Source: Malus domestica (lineage: Eukaryota > Streptophyta > Magnoliopsida > Rosales > Rosaceae). Taken from it: a stretch of 64,000 nucleotides of DNA. A program made the translations under genes and the position numbers. Location: positions 25,359,501 to 25,423,500 of the forward strand of contig NC_091677.1 of assembly GCF_042453785.1 (NCBI RefSeq), given 5' to 3'. Below, piece after piece: positions 20,274 to 31,944 of this stretch. The notes under the pieces are model-generated. The model searched no databases. It worked only from the letters and a program-made list of their open reading frames with translations, and was not told the origin of the DNA. Each line of letters starts with the position of its first letter. The first letter of the stretch is position 1.

Positions 20274-20843
20274 GAGGTTGGCGAACGAGTTTTAGTGAGC
20301 CTTGAGATTATGGATGTAACTACTCAAAATGTTCAGGTAATTAAGTCTAACCTGAAAACAGCCCAAGATTGACAAAAGAGCTTAGCAGACAGGCATGCCA
20401 CTGATCGAAGGTATAATGAAGGTGATTGGGTATTTCTGAAGCTATCACCTTGGAAAGGTGTTGTACGATTTGGAAAGAAATGAAAGTTGAGCCCTAGGTA
20501 CATTGGACCATATATGATCACCGAACGAGTCGATGACGTTGCTTACAGACTTGAGTTGCCTCTAGAGTTGTCCAAGGTGCACGATTTATTTCATGTTTTG
20601 ATGCTTCGACATTATGTTTCAGATCCTTCACATGTGATTCCTCCTCAACCTTTGGAAATTAATCCGGATTTGACTTATAATAACGAACCAGTGACTCTTT
20701 TGGATTGGAAGGATAAGGAACTAAGGAACAAGACCGTGCACTTGGTGAAAGTATTATGGAGAAATCATTCAGTGGAAGAAGCTACTTGGGAGACAGAGGA
20801 TCAGATGAGAGAGATGTATCCACGCTTGTTTTATGATCATTAG
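20274..20843 (+). pseudogene. Gypsy integrase C-terminus with chromodomain-like tail
   Basis: The reading frame continues through two TGA codons (near 20371 and 20482) into SPRYIGPYMITERVDDVAYR, a GPY/F-type module. It then passes FHVLMLRHYVSDPSHVI and ends with LVKVLWRNHSVEEATWETED, a degenerate chromodomain as in Tekay/Del chromoviruses. In intact elements this tail directs insertion to certain chromatin. The stop codon lies just upstream of the polypurine tract. Confidence 0.85.
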
Positions 20844-20898
20844 TGGATGTAGTGGTTGTATGTAATTTCGAGGACGAAATTTTATAAGGTGGGGAGAT

Positions 20899-23200
20899 TG
20901 TCACAGTCCGTCCCGTAGATGTGCATTATTTATTTATCGACATCATGAAATTACCTAAATGCCCATGGACGTTAGATTGTGTAATGTGGTTTAAGTGTGG
21001 TTTTGGGTCAATATTCTTAAATCCTAATTGTTTGGAACCAATTAGGATTAAGTTATTGTATATTTTGGTGGTTAACTAATCCTAGGCCACACACACACTC
21101 TCGTTCTCTTCTCTCCCCCATACCCTCTCATCTCTTTCGGACTCTCACTATCTCTTTCTCCCTTCTTCGTACGGACAAGCTTCGAACTCCCCATTTCAGG
21201 CACGGATCGAAGCTTTAAAGGTAAGGTTCTTGCTCATTGTAACCTCCTAAGTCTATTGGTACCATTGTTTGGACATGAATGCTTTGAAAACCCGAGAAAC
21301 CCTAACCCCGATTTTGTGCACTGTTCATGCACACATAAAACCTTGTGTTTCAGGGAATTCTAAGGACATAGGAAGCTTAAGGAGGTCCTCATGAGCCTCG
21401 GGGTACTTCGTTGGAAAGATTTGAACGTCGGAGGACTGAGATTGACGTGTTTTTAGGTAAGCCGAACTATCGAGCTTTCTCGGGGAAAATCTAGTGAATT
21501 TTAAGCCTTGAAACTTGTATAATGTGATTCTACATGTTATTAGCTTCATTTTGGTACCAATTTCATGAAAAATGGTGAAGAAATGAAGGAGAATAGTGGT
21601 TTTGAAGTTTTACCTAGAAACCGGCAAAGTCGTCAGCGACCGGCGACTCATTGGAGAAGAAAAGGGAATATTCTGTCAGTTTTGACGGAATATGCTAACG
21701 CCGTCAGTTAGGGTTAACGATTACCATTAGGTTTTAACGGAATATTCATAACTGCAATTAGGGAATCCTGACGGATTCCCTGCGCATGGCGGCCCATCTT
21801 GCCATGCACTCGCCGGCGCGTGGCGGCGCGTGAGGGGTCCAAAAATTAATCTAAAAATTTGGGGATGATCCTAAGGTTGTGTAGGTCACTGTGGTATATT
21901 CATATACCCATTTTGAGCTATATATGAGAAGCTATTAGCTAGTTTTGTCTATGTGTTTTAAAATAACATTTTTATAGTTAATTCGCATATAGGTGAGACT
22001 TATCCTGAGGACGAGCGTATCCAAGGGCGACTCGGGGGCTATGACCCTTCGACATACCAGTGAGTGGGCTTTTGGTTTTCAGTATATTTTATATACTTGA
22101 TATTTTCCCAGAAATATATGTTTAAATGATAGTATGCCATAAATGCCATGCATTTATGTTTATAATTCAAGTATGAATTAGTATGCGATGCGTTATATAT
22201 ATAAATGTGGTGCTGTGGATGCTTAGGTAAGCTCAAGTGAGTTATGTTTGGTTATGTGAATTTTCAATGATGCGATATATGATTGAATAAAGTTGAGCTC
22301 ATAAAACTGCACTTAGGGTGATTGTGATTTAGCCAGAGTTGTGGCACATGCCTATTTTTTATGTCACCTCCCACACCATATGCTCATATTGGATCCAATT
22401 TAGGTGCACAGTCTTGTCGTACAGACCTTTATTATGATTTCGACTCGTAGGTGACTAGTAATTCATCGCCCAGCTATTATGTGAAAGTTGTATTGAGCAT
22501 GATTATATTACACCCATTATTGTCGTATAGACCTTTTTGTTTGGTTCTGACTCTTATGCAGTATATTGCCTTATAGGTCATTGTAGTGACTTCGGCTAGA
22601 TTGATTTTTGAGCTATGAATTCAACTGTACAGACTACCACAGGGGTTTTGGCTAACATGTTATATTTATATGAAATTATTCTTACCTGAATTGCTTACTC
22701 TGTTATATTTTGGCATGGCATGCATATGAATATAATTATGTGAAGCATGAATTGAATTAATATGATTTCATATATATTTATGTATATGCTTATATCTTGA
22801 TTCTGGGAAAAATAATACATGTTTTACAGGGAGGGGTTAGATATGTTGATAAATGAAATGGTTTTGTAAAACATTTGTTTTTGCCCACTCACGTTTTCTG
22901 TTTTGCGTCCCTCCAGGTTTTAAGTAAGCTTGTTGTTGGTGGCTTGAGGACGTCGGCAATTCTGACCTATCTAAATAATAGTAGGACATTCCTGGTACTG
23001 TATAACTAGTACTTGTCCTACTGGACTGCACCTAGACTTATTATGCTCTGATTCGGAGTGTTTACTTTTGTAACTAACTCATATCACTTCCTGTTTAATT
23101 ATTCGTATATTTCCTATCCTTATTGCTTCCGCACTGTGCATATGGCTACGTCACTCTCACGTGACGGCCAACATGCCTTGATCTCAGTTGGGGTGTGTCA
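20899..23200 (+). repeat. 3' LTR of the gypsy element, complete
   Basis: This LTR is 2302 bp, from TGTCACAGTCCGTCC to GGGGTGTGTCA. The polypurine tract AGGTGGGGAGA lies immediately before it and CTTTT immediately after. It matches 9205-11108 until 22760 and then supplies the portion missing from the 5' LTR. It has no coding content. Short open frames in it are chance. Confidence 0.93.
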
Positions 23201-23205
23201 CTTTT

Positions 23206-23700
23206 CATTGTCGTTGTTAAATTAAATTGGTGTGTTTTTTGTTTCTAGTTTTTTTACTTCGCATGTATGTCTTAGTTTGGTTTCGAGTATCCTTATCTTA
23301 TTGGTATTCTTTGACAGAATAGATATTTATAAATATTTATAAATATTTTGCCTATCATTTTGATGCTGGTAATGTGTTGTAGTTTAATTGTTGAAATATA
23401 ACTAGTGTTGGCATTTTGTCAAGCATTTACTTCATTATGAGATGAAATTTTAGGTCATCTTCTCTGTACTAATTGACTCTCTTCACCGTTCTTGTTGCAC
23501 AATTCTTTATGTAGCGGTTATTATAATTTTTAGTTACTTTTTGGTTGACAAACTAAAACCTTAGTTACCCTAACAAAGGAAGAAGAATAGTGGGATTTTA
23601 ATATAATTAAATTTTTAGTTTTTCTTAGTGCTAATGGAGTGCATGTGGTATGAGGAGAAGTGAGTGTTAGATATTTATCAACAATCAATGACAAATATAT
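23206..23700. other. Intergenic, nothing recognised
   Basis: T-rich sequence downstream of the gypsy element. No gene, RNA or repeat is supported. Confidence 0.55.
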
Positions 23701-23872
23701 ATGAGAAATGCTAAAGAGACTATCTCAAAGTAGGACTTTCTATAGACCCTCCACCACATCATGTTTTTTGCACAATGTTTTATAATTTTGCCACAGAAAT
23801 TGTGCCCTAAACATAAGGTGGCAGAGAGTCCATGTAGAGTCCCACTTTTGAAAGAATCTCCTTAGTATTTCC
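23700..23872. mobile_element. MITE with ~40-bp inverted repeats
   Basis: The left end GAGAAATGCTAAAGAGACTA, then TCTCAAAGTAGGACT, matches the reverse complement of the right end (AGTCCCACTTTTGAAAGAAT then CTCCTTAGTATTTCC). TATATA-rich sequence stands on both sides, so the target duplication cannot be fixed. Confidence 0.6.
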
Positions 23873-24449
23873 ATATATATATATATTCGAATATGCTAAT
23901 AAACAATAAATTGCAACTAAATATATTAACAGAGTATGAATAAACGAAATTAATATCAAACATATAAAATAAAGATTGAGACTTGCGTACCGCAAGGTTC
24001 TTGAAACAAAAATTCGCCTCTATACTTGTAGTTCTATAAGAGTTTGCTTCACTAGGATTCAACAATACAAACTAAGATTCCAGCACTAGAAACTCAGTTT
24101 CTAGCATACTTCTTTATGGTTCTCTGCTCAGTATTAGAAGGAAGAATGATTTGTGATTTGAATGGTATGCAGATGCATGTATTTATAGAAGTTATATACA
24201 TGTTCACAACATATATGATTTTGGGAGGCGACTGTTCAACATAAAGGGTGTGTGGCTTCATCCTTTCCTCAGACTTTTCCAAACGTTCTCAAATGTTCTC
24301 ATATTTATCCGAAAGAATGAATTTTTTGAAAAAAAAAACAAAAAAAATCAAAATTCGAAAATAATTTAATAAATTAAAAACTAATTATTGAATTTTATAC
24401 TAAAACCCAAGCCCAAGAGCCCATCTTTTGATAATTAAATAAATTTTAA

Positions 24450-24570
24450 GGGAATTATTATTAGCACTTCAAAAATCTCATTTTACACTCTTCACAAGTG
24501 TATTTTTATTTCTAATTATAGAAAGTTTGGAGTGTCAAATGAGATTTTTGAAGTGTTAATAACAATTCCC
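24450..24570. mobile_element. 121-bp MITE; a fragment of the same family lies at 49395-49470
   Basis: The inverted ends read GGGAATTATTATTAGCACTT, then CAAAAATCTCATTT, and in reverse complement GGGAATTGTTATTAACACTT, then CAAAAATCTCATTT. That is about 38 bp with few mismatches around a CACTCTTCACAAGTGTATTT centre. Confidence 0.78.
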
Positions 24571-24929
24571 TATTTTAATTATATATATAATTACCACACC
24601 CCAAAACTCAAACCCAAGATTCAAGCTCAAATTTGCTCTCTATAGTCCATCTTTCTAATCACTTGGTAAGAAGGACAAAGTGTTAGAAAGTGTGAGAAAT
24701 TTTTGGTGGTGAGCAATGTGAGACAATGAGATAGAATGAAGTTTCTACTCAAAAACTCCAACAATGAGAATGTTGAAATGAGAAGGTAAGTTAAAAGGTT
24801 GTTAACATTTCTAAATATTTTTTCGGGTACTTGTTGAGCATTAATGTTATTGCATGATGATATTGTAAGAAATGCAGTTTTATTTTCTATTGTTAGTGTG
24901 AAACAATCAGTCATATAAATTTGGCATGA

Positions 24930-25089
24930 CAAAGTATTCATCTTCACTTATAAATGAGAGGTCTTAAGTTCGATTATGGCCAAAGGAGAATTTGAACCAT
25001 ATTATTGCTAGCTCATTGTGAGGCTAAACTCAACCCCTCTCACCCTTAATAGATAATATCGTTGTTCAAAAAAAAAAAAAAAAAAAAAC
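24930..25089 (+). mobile_element. tRNA-derived SINE-like copy with poly(A) tail
   Basis: A B-box-like AAGTTCGATTA lies at about 24966 in the context TGAGAGGTCTTAAGTTCGAT. A conserved body follows (GAATTTGAACCATATTATTG, CTAGCTCATTGTGAGGCTAA), then GATAATATCGTTGTTC and an A-run ending near 25089. Minus-strand relatives occur near 38620-38745 and 60985-61110 with the same AGGTTCGA-type core. The A box is degenerate, so promoter activity is doubtful. The tail ends about 70 bp before the Alba-gene TATA box. Confidence 0.55.
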
Positions 25090-25152
25090 TTCTTAATTCC
25101 ACGGATGCTTGCATCCTTATCTCTTCGGACCGTGTACAGTTGGGTCCATCTA

Positions 25153-25260
25153 GGCCCATATATAAGAGAAACCCAAACAAACCTTACAGAGAAAACAATT
25201 GTAGAAAGAGAAGCCAGAGAGAGAGAGAGTAGTCAGAAGGGGGATTTAGGGTTAGGGTTT
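25153..25260 (+). promoter_or_regulatory. Core promoter and 5' UTR elements of the Alba gene
   Basis: GGCCCA (site II, reverse of TGGGCC) at 25153-25158 directly precedes a TATA box TATATAAG at 25159-25166. A telo-box-like TTTAGGGTTAGGGTTT lies at 25245-25260, just upstream of the start codon at 25285. Site II plus telo-box pairs are known from Arabidopsis genes for ribosomal proteins and other growth-linked factors. A GA-rich tract sits at 25214-25229. Confidence 0.65.
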
Positions 25261-25284
25261 TTTGAAGCTGTTCACTCAGTTGCA

Positions 25285-27639
25285 ATGGAGGAGATCACTG
25301 AAGGCGTGAACAATATCACCGTCAATGCCTCCGATTCGCACAAGAAGAACCGAATTCAGGTATCGAATACCAAGAAGCCACTCTTCTTCTATGTAAATCT
25401 TGCCAAGGTAAACCCTATTCTCTACCCTGTTCCTAATTCTCTGCCTATATACGGATATTTACATATGAATATATACATCTATGTTTACAATATGCTTGTA
25501 TGGCTAATTTGCTTTCTGGAATTATAGTTCAATATTCTCAATGATTTATTTCTATAAATCATATGCTTATGGCACTTTATTGATTTGCAGAGGTATATGC
25601 AACAGTACAATGAGGTGGAGCTCTCTGCTTTGGGAATGGGTATGACATTTCAGCTGTTTCCATCTCGTTATGCTGTTGAACTTATAACTCTGTTTGTGTC
25701 GATATCTGTGTGTTGTGTGATGTATCAATGTACTGGTTGTGGACATTACTCTGAAATCATGGAAACATTGAGGTTCCTAATTAAGTTGTGGAAGATAACT
25801 GGAATGTAGCGTAATTTGGTTGTATAAGTGTTGGTTGGGTTCACTCCATTTGACAAGTCGAGCTATTAGTTTCTGTACAATCCAACATTATTTGCTTTTT
25901 TTTCTGTCTATTTTTTCTGTCTGGTTAAGGTGGAAAGAGAATGTTTATTAATTTGTTGAGCCATTCTGTCAGTAATAACCTTCTTTCGAGTAGCGAGAAG
26001 TTGAATAGAAACGTTGGAGTGTTTGACATTCCTTAGACTACTCTTTCAGATTGTACATGCTCCAATACACCAGGTTGAAGGAATTCTTTCCTTTGAGGTG
26101 GAGCTTATATTTCACTAGATGTCTTTATCTGGAAAAGTAGTCTTTTGGCTCGTTCCAGTTTGGTGGTTGCTTATGCTTAGGCTTCCTTGCTCATGTTTAT
26201 ACCATGGTTATCAAGGAAATAACTCTTTACCATTTCAACATATACTTAGAAACAAAACTGCTTCTGATCGGGAACCTAGACAAGGCTTCTGGTAAATCTA
26301 TTTAGTTGGTAGTTGCAAGGGAAAAATGGAAGTGTTTAGTGAACAAGTTATCTGAAGTAAAGCTATGCCAACTAGAATGGTTACTTCTTAGTTCGAGTTT
26401 ATGTTGCAGAATGTGATTTCCAACTCCCCTACCCACTCCAGAAACAGGGGATTATGAATCCGGCCAAATGTTGCCTTCCCATCCCATTATTTTGCAATAT
26501 TTAGAATGGAGATGTTTTTATCATGGATGTTGGAGTTCTTGACTAAATGTTTGATTTGTTTAGTATTAATGCTGATGCAATGACTAATTTCTCATGTACT
26601 ACTGCAGCTATTGCCACAGTTGTCACAATCGCAGAAATTCTGAAAAACAATGGACTGGCTGTTGAGAAAAGTGAGACTTCTATTTTTCTTTTCCACCTTT
26701 CAGAAAAGAAACTATCAAATTATTAAATTTACTTATATTATGGAATGTGAATGCAGAAATCATGACATCGACTGTTGACATTAAGGATGATTCTAGGGGA
26801 AGACCAGTGCAAAAGGCCAAGGTATGTCAATATGATATCTAGAATGAGTTTTGAATCCCATTTGAAACATGTCTATTTCGATCTTCTTAAAGAATAAGTC
26901 AGATGTATAGCAGTGAAAGAAAGGAGTGTTGAGTGGAGAGATCCTTTTGCACTTATTGTTGCCCTATTGGATTTGTTTTTCATAAACATCAGTGTGCACT
27001 TATATTGTTGGGCTATCTGTCATGGTAAAGTTGTTATCTGTACATGCCAGACTATTGGTTTTTAGAAAAGCAGATATGTGGCATGAAAGGCAAAATTATG
27101 CGGCTTATAAGTCGATGCACTGTTTTGGTGATTGCTAATTTGAACAAGGAATGTTTACTGTGTAATCGATCATGTATTTATGTGTTGGCAGTGTGCCATT
27201 GTGTGAGATTTAAGGGAAAAACTTGTCCATTCTATGTGTATTTTGAGTTTCATTCTACCAATAGGGTTGTCATTTCATATCTTCTGTCTGGTTGTTTTCA
27301 GTTACTTTATAACCTTATAGCAAAAACGTTTTTTCAAATTGTATCTTGGTATCTATTTAGTATAGGACCTATAGTTTGGTTTCTGACTTCTTCAGAAGAG
27401 TAGTACCTTAATTGTGAGGGCTTCTAGGTCAAGTTGTAGAGCACTTTACGGCCACATTCATGACAAGAGATTGGAGTCTTGTTCTTCCTGTCCCCTACCA
27501 AGTATTCTGTTTTGTTAATGTTGATTTATTCTTTTGGTTTTAGATTGAGATAGTACTTGGGAAGTCGGAAGACTTTGATGACTTGATGGCCGCTGCAGCT
27601 GAGGAGAGGTTGATTGCAGCTGCAGAGGAGCAAAGCTGA
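25285..27639 (+). CDS. Alba DNA/RNA-binding domain protein, five exons
   Basis: Exons are 25285-25407, 25591-25639, 26608-26670, 26757-26821 and 27544-27639. All junctions are GT-AG with matching phase, giving 131 aa. The Alba domain spans about residues 22-110: RIQVSNTKKPLFFYVNLAK, then a helix YMQQYNEVELSALGMAIATV, then AEILKNNGLAVEKKI and a C-terminal strand KIEIVLGKSEDF. Small plant Alba proteins of this length (At2g34160 type) bind RNA and DNA in nucleus and cytoplasm and act in RNA metabolism and stress responses. This role is family knowledge, not read from the sequence. The start was chosen because it follows the telo-box and begins the family-like MEEITEGVNNI. An exon-2/intron-2 copy of this gene lies at 32262-32873. 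Confidence 0.93.
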
Positions 27640-28429
27640 AAAAGGTTCCTTGTTCGGGGCTTCTCTAATAGTGTGTTTGGCTTGAATTGTGTACTCTAAA
27701 GTTGGTTCTGGAAGTAAATTTTGCTAAAGTATATTATTCAAGCATAGATATTGTTAAGGAAAAGGCATTTTCTATATGCTATAACCTCTTTTCGTTGATA
27801 TTTGTCCGTTTGATTGCTTTATATCTGTAGGCTAAGCTGCTCGTTAATGAGATTAGTATTTTTTAAAATCTAATCAAAGACGCATAAGCAAGCTAGAATA
27901 ACTGCATTAACAGGTAATCTTTGATTTACTTGCATTACGGTTGGATTGATTGAATTGCATTTCCTGTGGTGGCCAATAAAATCGGCTTGCGGACCAAACT
28001 GGCTTAAAAAAAAAATGGTTTTAGTAAAATAAATGCTTGTTTTATGATCAATCAATTTTTTGGTCAGAAATTATGATCCATCTGAATTACATGAATTGTT
28101 GCATGAGTCGAGCAATTTGTGCCTCCCAATAAAGTTTTAAAAGGCGCTTGATACTTGCCAGTTTGGGGCCTAAAGTTTAGGCGGATTTAAATAACTTTAT
28201 TATAAATTATATAAAGTAATTAAAATTACTACATAACATATAAAAACATTGAATAATATGTTGGTTTTTAAAAAGAGTAAAATACATGTAATGTGAGAGT
28301 TAATCACAGCGGTAATCGACTGTTTAGCGTTTAGGCGCCACTTAGGTTGATTTTTAGAACATTGCATGCAAATGTTTAATGGACAACAACAATTGGTGTT
28401 CTACATACAAGGGATAATATTATTTTTTT
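27640..28429. other. 3' UTR of the Alba gene and intergenic sequence
   Basis: The transcript 3' end probably lies in the first ~200 bp. The stretch 28140-28360 contains AAGGCGCTTG, TTTAGGCGGATT and TTTAGGCGCCACTTAGG words like those in the hAT-type element at 38276-39183, so it may hold a degraded relative of it. No gene is supported. Confidence 0.45.
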
Positions 28430-28640
28430 AGAAAAAAAATTAGGATCTCATCCCTTGTTTACAATGTTCTTTGACTCAAATCTTATGTGTTTTCAAATTT
28501 TTATCATATTCTGACTTGTCCATGTTAGCATTTGACTCGCCAACTCAATATTTTATATTAATCTATTATCTTTCTCAAATCGAACTTGAAATTCAGTCAT
28601 TATATAATTTATTATACCATTTCTACTTTATGTAGATGAA
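28430..28640. repeat. Dispersed repeat, copy 2 (first copy at 1060-1310)
   Basis: The order TTAGGATCTCATC, CAATGTTCTTTGACT, GTTTTCAAATTTTTATCA, CTTGTCCATGTTAGC and CAATATTTTATATTA parallels 1070-1200. Non-coding. Confidence 0.5.
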
Positions 28641-29600
28641 ATATTGATTGTATTTCGGGATATGTCTAGAATTCAAGAATTAAAGATGCAACTGAGTAAG
28701 GAATTCGATATGAAGGATCTAGAGGTTGCACAAAAGAATGGAATGCAAATCAGGAGAGACAGAAGGGGAAAGATATGGTTGTCACAAACAAAATATATTC
28801 AGATTATATTGGAGCATTTCAATATGGACGGAGCGAAGCCCGTGTCTACTCCATTAGCAGCACATTATCAGTTGAGTGCGCGAAAATGTCCAACAACAGA
28901 AAAAGAGTTGGGAGAGATAGAAAAGTGCCTTATGCAAGTGCAGTAGGATGCCTCATGTATGCAATGACATGTACAAGACCTGACCTAGCTCAAGGATTAA
29001 GTATTGTTTTAAAGTATGTGGCGAAAAGGAGCATTGGTTTGCTGTTAAATGGATTCTTCGTTACTTGAAAGGTACAAAGAGTCTAGAAATCTTGTTTGAA
29101 AAACAAGAAAATGAAGCATGTGTGCTAGATTATGTATATGCTAACTACGAAGGAGACTTTGACAAAAAAAGGTCCACTATAGGTTACGTTATGGTTTGTG
29201 GTGGAGGACCGACAGTTAATTGTAGCATTGTCTACTACTGAAGCGGAGTATACTACACTAGCAGAAGCTAGAAGGGAAGTAGTTTGGTGTAACGGTTTAA
29301 CAAGAGAGTTTAGAATTAGTAAAATTCCATGGTGATTAGATGTGACAGTCATAGTGCTATTTACTTAGCAAAGAATCAAGTGTTTCATGGGAAATCAAAT
29401 CATATTGAAGATTGTTGTCACCGGATTAAGGACTAGGTGGAATTGAAGGAAGTTACATCGAGAAGGTTCATATAGCGGAGTACGTTTCAAATTACTTGAC
29501 TAAACTAGTTACTGTAGAGAAGTTCAAGTTTTGCTTGTACTCGCTTAATTACAACATGCAAAAGATTGGACTGAGCACCTTCTCACTTAAGGTGTGTTGA
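28620..29600 (+). pseudogene. Ty1/copia pol remnant: end of reverse transcriptase and RNase H
   Basis: It starts at the catalytic region YVDEILIVFRDMSRIQELK (YVDE where YVDD is expected) and goes on with KEFDMKDLEVAQKNGMQIRR, LSQTKYIQIILEHFNMDGAK and AVGCLMYAMTCTRPDLAQGL. RNase H pieces follow (RYLKGTKSLEILFE, ALSTTEAEYTTLAEARREVV). At least three frame changes and several stops break it. The subfamily looks Tork/TNT1-like. No integrase or gag remains upstream, so it is a 3' fragment. Confidence 0.88.
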
Positions 29601-30070
29601 GGTAAGAATAATTTTGCCAAGGTGAAAGTTCTTGAAGTTTTAAGAGTTGCTTCAATAGGTTTGAAGATATTTTGAGATGCAGTAGTCATTTCTTGGTTTT
29701 GACTCACCATGTCAGAGATTGTTGTGATCTGGCTCATCAGATATCAAGGCCAAATAGGTTTAAGATTTCAATTAGTGTTGAGAAAGGAGAAAATGAGTGT
29801 GCACATGTTATTTCCCACATGAATTGGGAAATAGTTTTTTTCTTTGTAATTCCAATCATTTTAGGAATAGGAAATGTGCTGGTTTTTCCTATTCTAAAAG
29901 GATTTAAGAATCATATACTCATAAGGCATATAATCATCCGTCTATATACACTAAATAGACTTGTTGGAGGTTGATTATTCACATGCATAACAAAGAGAAT
30001 ACAAGGGTATAGAGTCAAAAGTTCTTGTAACCGTATTGTTATTCTCTATAGTGGAGGTGATCTCTCAAAA
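29600..30070 (+). mobile_element. Possible 3' LTR remnant of the copia fragment
   Basis: Non-coding sequence directly after the copia RNase H end begins near TGTTGAGGTAAG (about 29596). It includes TTCTTGTAACCGTATTGTTA and TTCTCTATAGTGGAGGTGAT near its right end, phrases common at the R/U5 end of plant copia LTRs. Without a second LTR the borders remain unproven. Confidence 0.4.
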
Positions 30071-30239
30071 CACATCACATGAGAACTAGTAGTAGTACAA
30101 GGTCTATAATGAATGGTTCTACTTTTTGTTCATAGTGGACTCCAAAAACAGTCACAATTGGCAAAAACAAAACTGTAGAAACTGTAGAAACCGTGTAAAT
30201 ATTCCAAACAAAAGCGCCGATATCGCAATTTAGCTTAAA

Positions 30240-30366
30240 AGAAAGCCGGGGGTGCAATCCGATCCGGTCTTTCGATCTAACGGCAACACGAAGACAAGCA
30301 AAATCCACAGTGACGCTGCTGCTGCTTCTTCTTCTTCTTCTTCTTCTTCCTTACCCACTCACCAAA
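30240..30366 (+). promoter_or_regulatory. Presumed 5' UTR of the first PPR gene, with CTT microsatellite
   Basis: GTGCAATCCGATCCGGTCT and AATCCACAGTGACGCTGCTG here are echoed upstream of the O-fucosyltransferase gene (33830-33930: GCGCAATCCGGTCTGGTCC, GATTCCACAGTGCTGCTTC). A (CTG)3(CTT)n repeat at 30314-30350 gives a poly-Leu open extension that is unlikely to be translated. Confidence 0.45.
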
Positions 30367-31944
30367 ATGTCCCTGAGATCTCTCCCCTCTAAACCCAAAA
30401 CCCTTCACTCTATCTTCCACTCTCTTCTCTCACCCTCCAAACCCAACACTCACCGCCACCCCTTCTCTTCTCTCACCCACCACAACTCGCCATCTCCGCC
30501 ATCACCGCACCTGGTAAGCGAGTTCTCCCGCATTCTCAGCGACCACAGGAACCCTCACCACGACTTGGAACTCTCCCTCAACGCTCTGTCTACCCAAATC
30601 TCCATAGAATTGGTTGAGCAAGTTCTGAAACGCTGCAAAAATCTCGGGCTTTCTGCACACAGGTTCTTTCTTTGGGCTAAAACAATTCCGGGTTTTCGAC
30701 ATAGTGCTGAAAGCTATCACATTTTGATTGACATTTTAGGAAGTAGCAAGCAATATGCTGTGTTGTGGGATTTCCTCGTAGAAGTGAGAGAGTCCAAGTG
30801 TTGTGATTTTGGCCCGGAAATTTTCTGGCTTATTTTTCGGGTTTATAGTAGAGCTAATTTGCCTCGCGACGCCATTCGAGCTTTAAATCGAATGGTTGAG
30901 TTTGGAATTAAGCCCAGTGTTCATGATCTTGATCAGCTTCTTTACACATTATGTAAAAGAAAGCATGTCAAGTATGCTCATGAATTTTTTGATAAAGTTA
31001 AGAGTGGGTTTCAGTTGAATGCGAAAACTTATAGTATTTTGATGAGAGGTTGGGGAGACGTTGGTGATTCGGATGAAGCACGTAAGCTGTTTGATGAAAT
31101 GACTGAACGAGGATGTTTGGTTGATGTGCCTGCGTATAATAGTTATTTGGAGGCTTTGTGTAAAGGTGGGAAAGTTGATGAGGCGTATAAGATATTTCGG
31201 GAGATGGGGTCGAATGGAGTTGAACCGGATGCATGTACCTATTCGATTTTCATTCGTGCTTATTGTGAGGTGGATGATATTCATTCAGTTTTTAGGGTGC
31301 TTGATAGGATGGGGAGATATAATCTTTTGCCCAATGTGTATACTTACAATTGTGTTATCAAGAAATTGTGTAAGAACGAAAAGGTGGAAGAGGCTTACCA
31401 ACTTTTGGATGAAATGATTGAGAGGGGTGTTATGCCGGATACGTGGAGTTACAATGCAATCCAGGCTTATCATTGTGATCACTGCGAGGTTAATGGGTCT
31501 CTCAGGCTGTTATCTAGGATGGAAAAAGACAACTGCATGCCCGATCGACATACTTACAATATGGTGCTTAAGTTGCTAATCAGGATAGGAAGATTTGATA
31601 GGGCAACTGAAGTTTGGGAGAGTATGGGGAAGAGAGGATTTTATCCTTCTGTTTCAACGTACTCTGTCATGATTCATGGCTTATGCAAGAAGAAACGTAA
31701 ACTAGAGGACGCTTGTAAATACTTTGAGATAATGATCGATGAAGGTATACCGCCATACTCTTCTACTGTTGAGATGCTGAGTAACCGGATTAGGGGCTTG
31801 GGGCTCCTCGACCATGTTGAGATACTTGCAAGCAAGATGGAACAAAGCACTTCTTGCTCAATACAAGAGTTGGCAAACTTGATGAGAGGTAATAAAGCTT
31901 ATGTAGCATCGAGAAGTGTAGAGAGTGACTTTGAAAGTGACTGA
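30367..31944 (+). CDS. P-class pentatricopeptide repeat protein, At1g52640-like
   Basis: Single exon, 525 aa from the chosen start (MSLRSLPSKPKTLHS). An ATG 57 bp upstream only adds a poly-Leu stretch from a microsatellite. The N-terminus is rich in Ser, Arg and Lys and poor in acids, as in mitochondrial presequences. Tandem 35-residue PPR motifs occupy about residues 120-460, for example TYSILMRGWGDVGDSDEARK, AYNSYLEALCKGGKVDEAYK and TYNCVIKKLCKNEKVEEAYQ. The segment DTWSYNAIQAYHCDHCEVN and the tail PPYSSTVEMLSNRIRG match what I remember of At1g52640 (about 523 aa). Such proteins bind organellar RNA. The target here is unknown. Confidence 0.92.
   Translation: MSLRSLPSKPKTLHSIFHSLLSPSKPNTHRHPFSSLTHHNSPSPPSPHLVSEFSRILSDHRNPHHDLELSLNALSTQISIELVEQVLKRCKNLGLSAHRFFLWAKTIPGFRHSAESYHILIDILGSSKQYAVLWDFLVEVRESKCCDFGPEIFWLIFRVYSRANLPRDAIRALNRMVEFGIKPSVHDLDQLLYTLCKRKHVKYAHEFFDKVKSGFQLNAKTYSILMRGWGDVGDSDEARKLFDEMTERGCLVDVPAYNSYLEALCKGGKVDEAYKIFREMGSNGVEPDACTYSIFIRAYCEVDDIHSVFRVLDRMGRYNLLPNVYTYNCVIKKLCKNEKVEEAYQLLDEMIERGVMPDTWSYNAIQAYHCDHCEVNGSLRLLSRMEKDNCMPDRHTYNMVLKLLIRIGRFDRATEVWESMGKRGFYPSVSTYSVMIHGLCKKKRKLEDACKYFEIMIDEGIPPYSSTVEMLSNRIRGLGLLDHVEILASKMEQSTSCSIQELANLMRGNKAYVASRSVESDFESD

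Larger units (their letters stand above)
9205..23200 (+). mobile_element. Degenerate Ty3/gypsy (Tekay-like chromovirus) element, with foreign segment in its 5' part
   Basis: Both ends begin and finish as LTRs (TGTCACAG...GTGTGTCA), and the whole is flanked by a 5-bp target duplication CTTTT (9200-9204 and 23201-23205). The order gag, protease, reverse transcriptase, RNase H, integrase, chromodomain-like tail is that of chromoviruses, and the C-terminal sequence resembles the Tekay/Del clade. The left LTR is interrupted at about 11108. Its last ~440 bp, the primer-binding site, leader and gag start are absent, replaced by the LARD-like segment 11109-16206. The pol region carries many stops and frameshifts, so the element is not autonomous. 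Confidence 0.9.

Noticed and set aside
30949..31284. Minus-strand 111-codon frame
   Set aside because: It is antisense to the PPR repeats of the 30367-31944 gene, whose frame is clearly the coding one.
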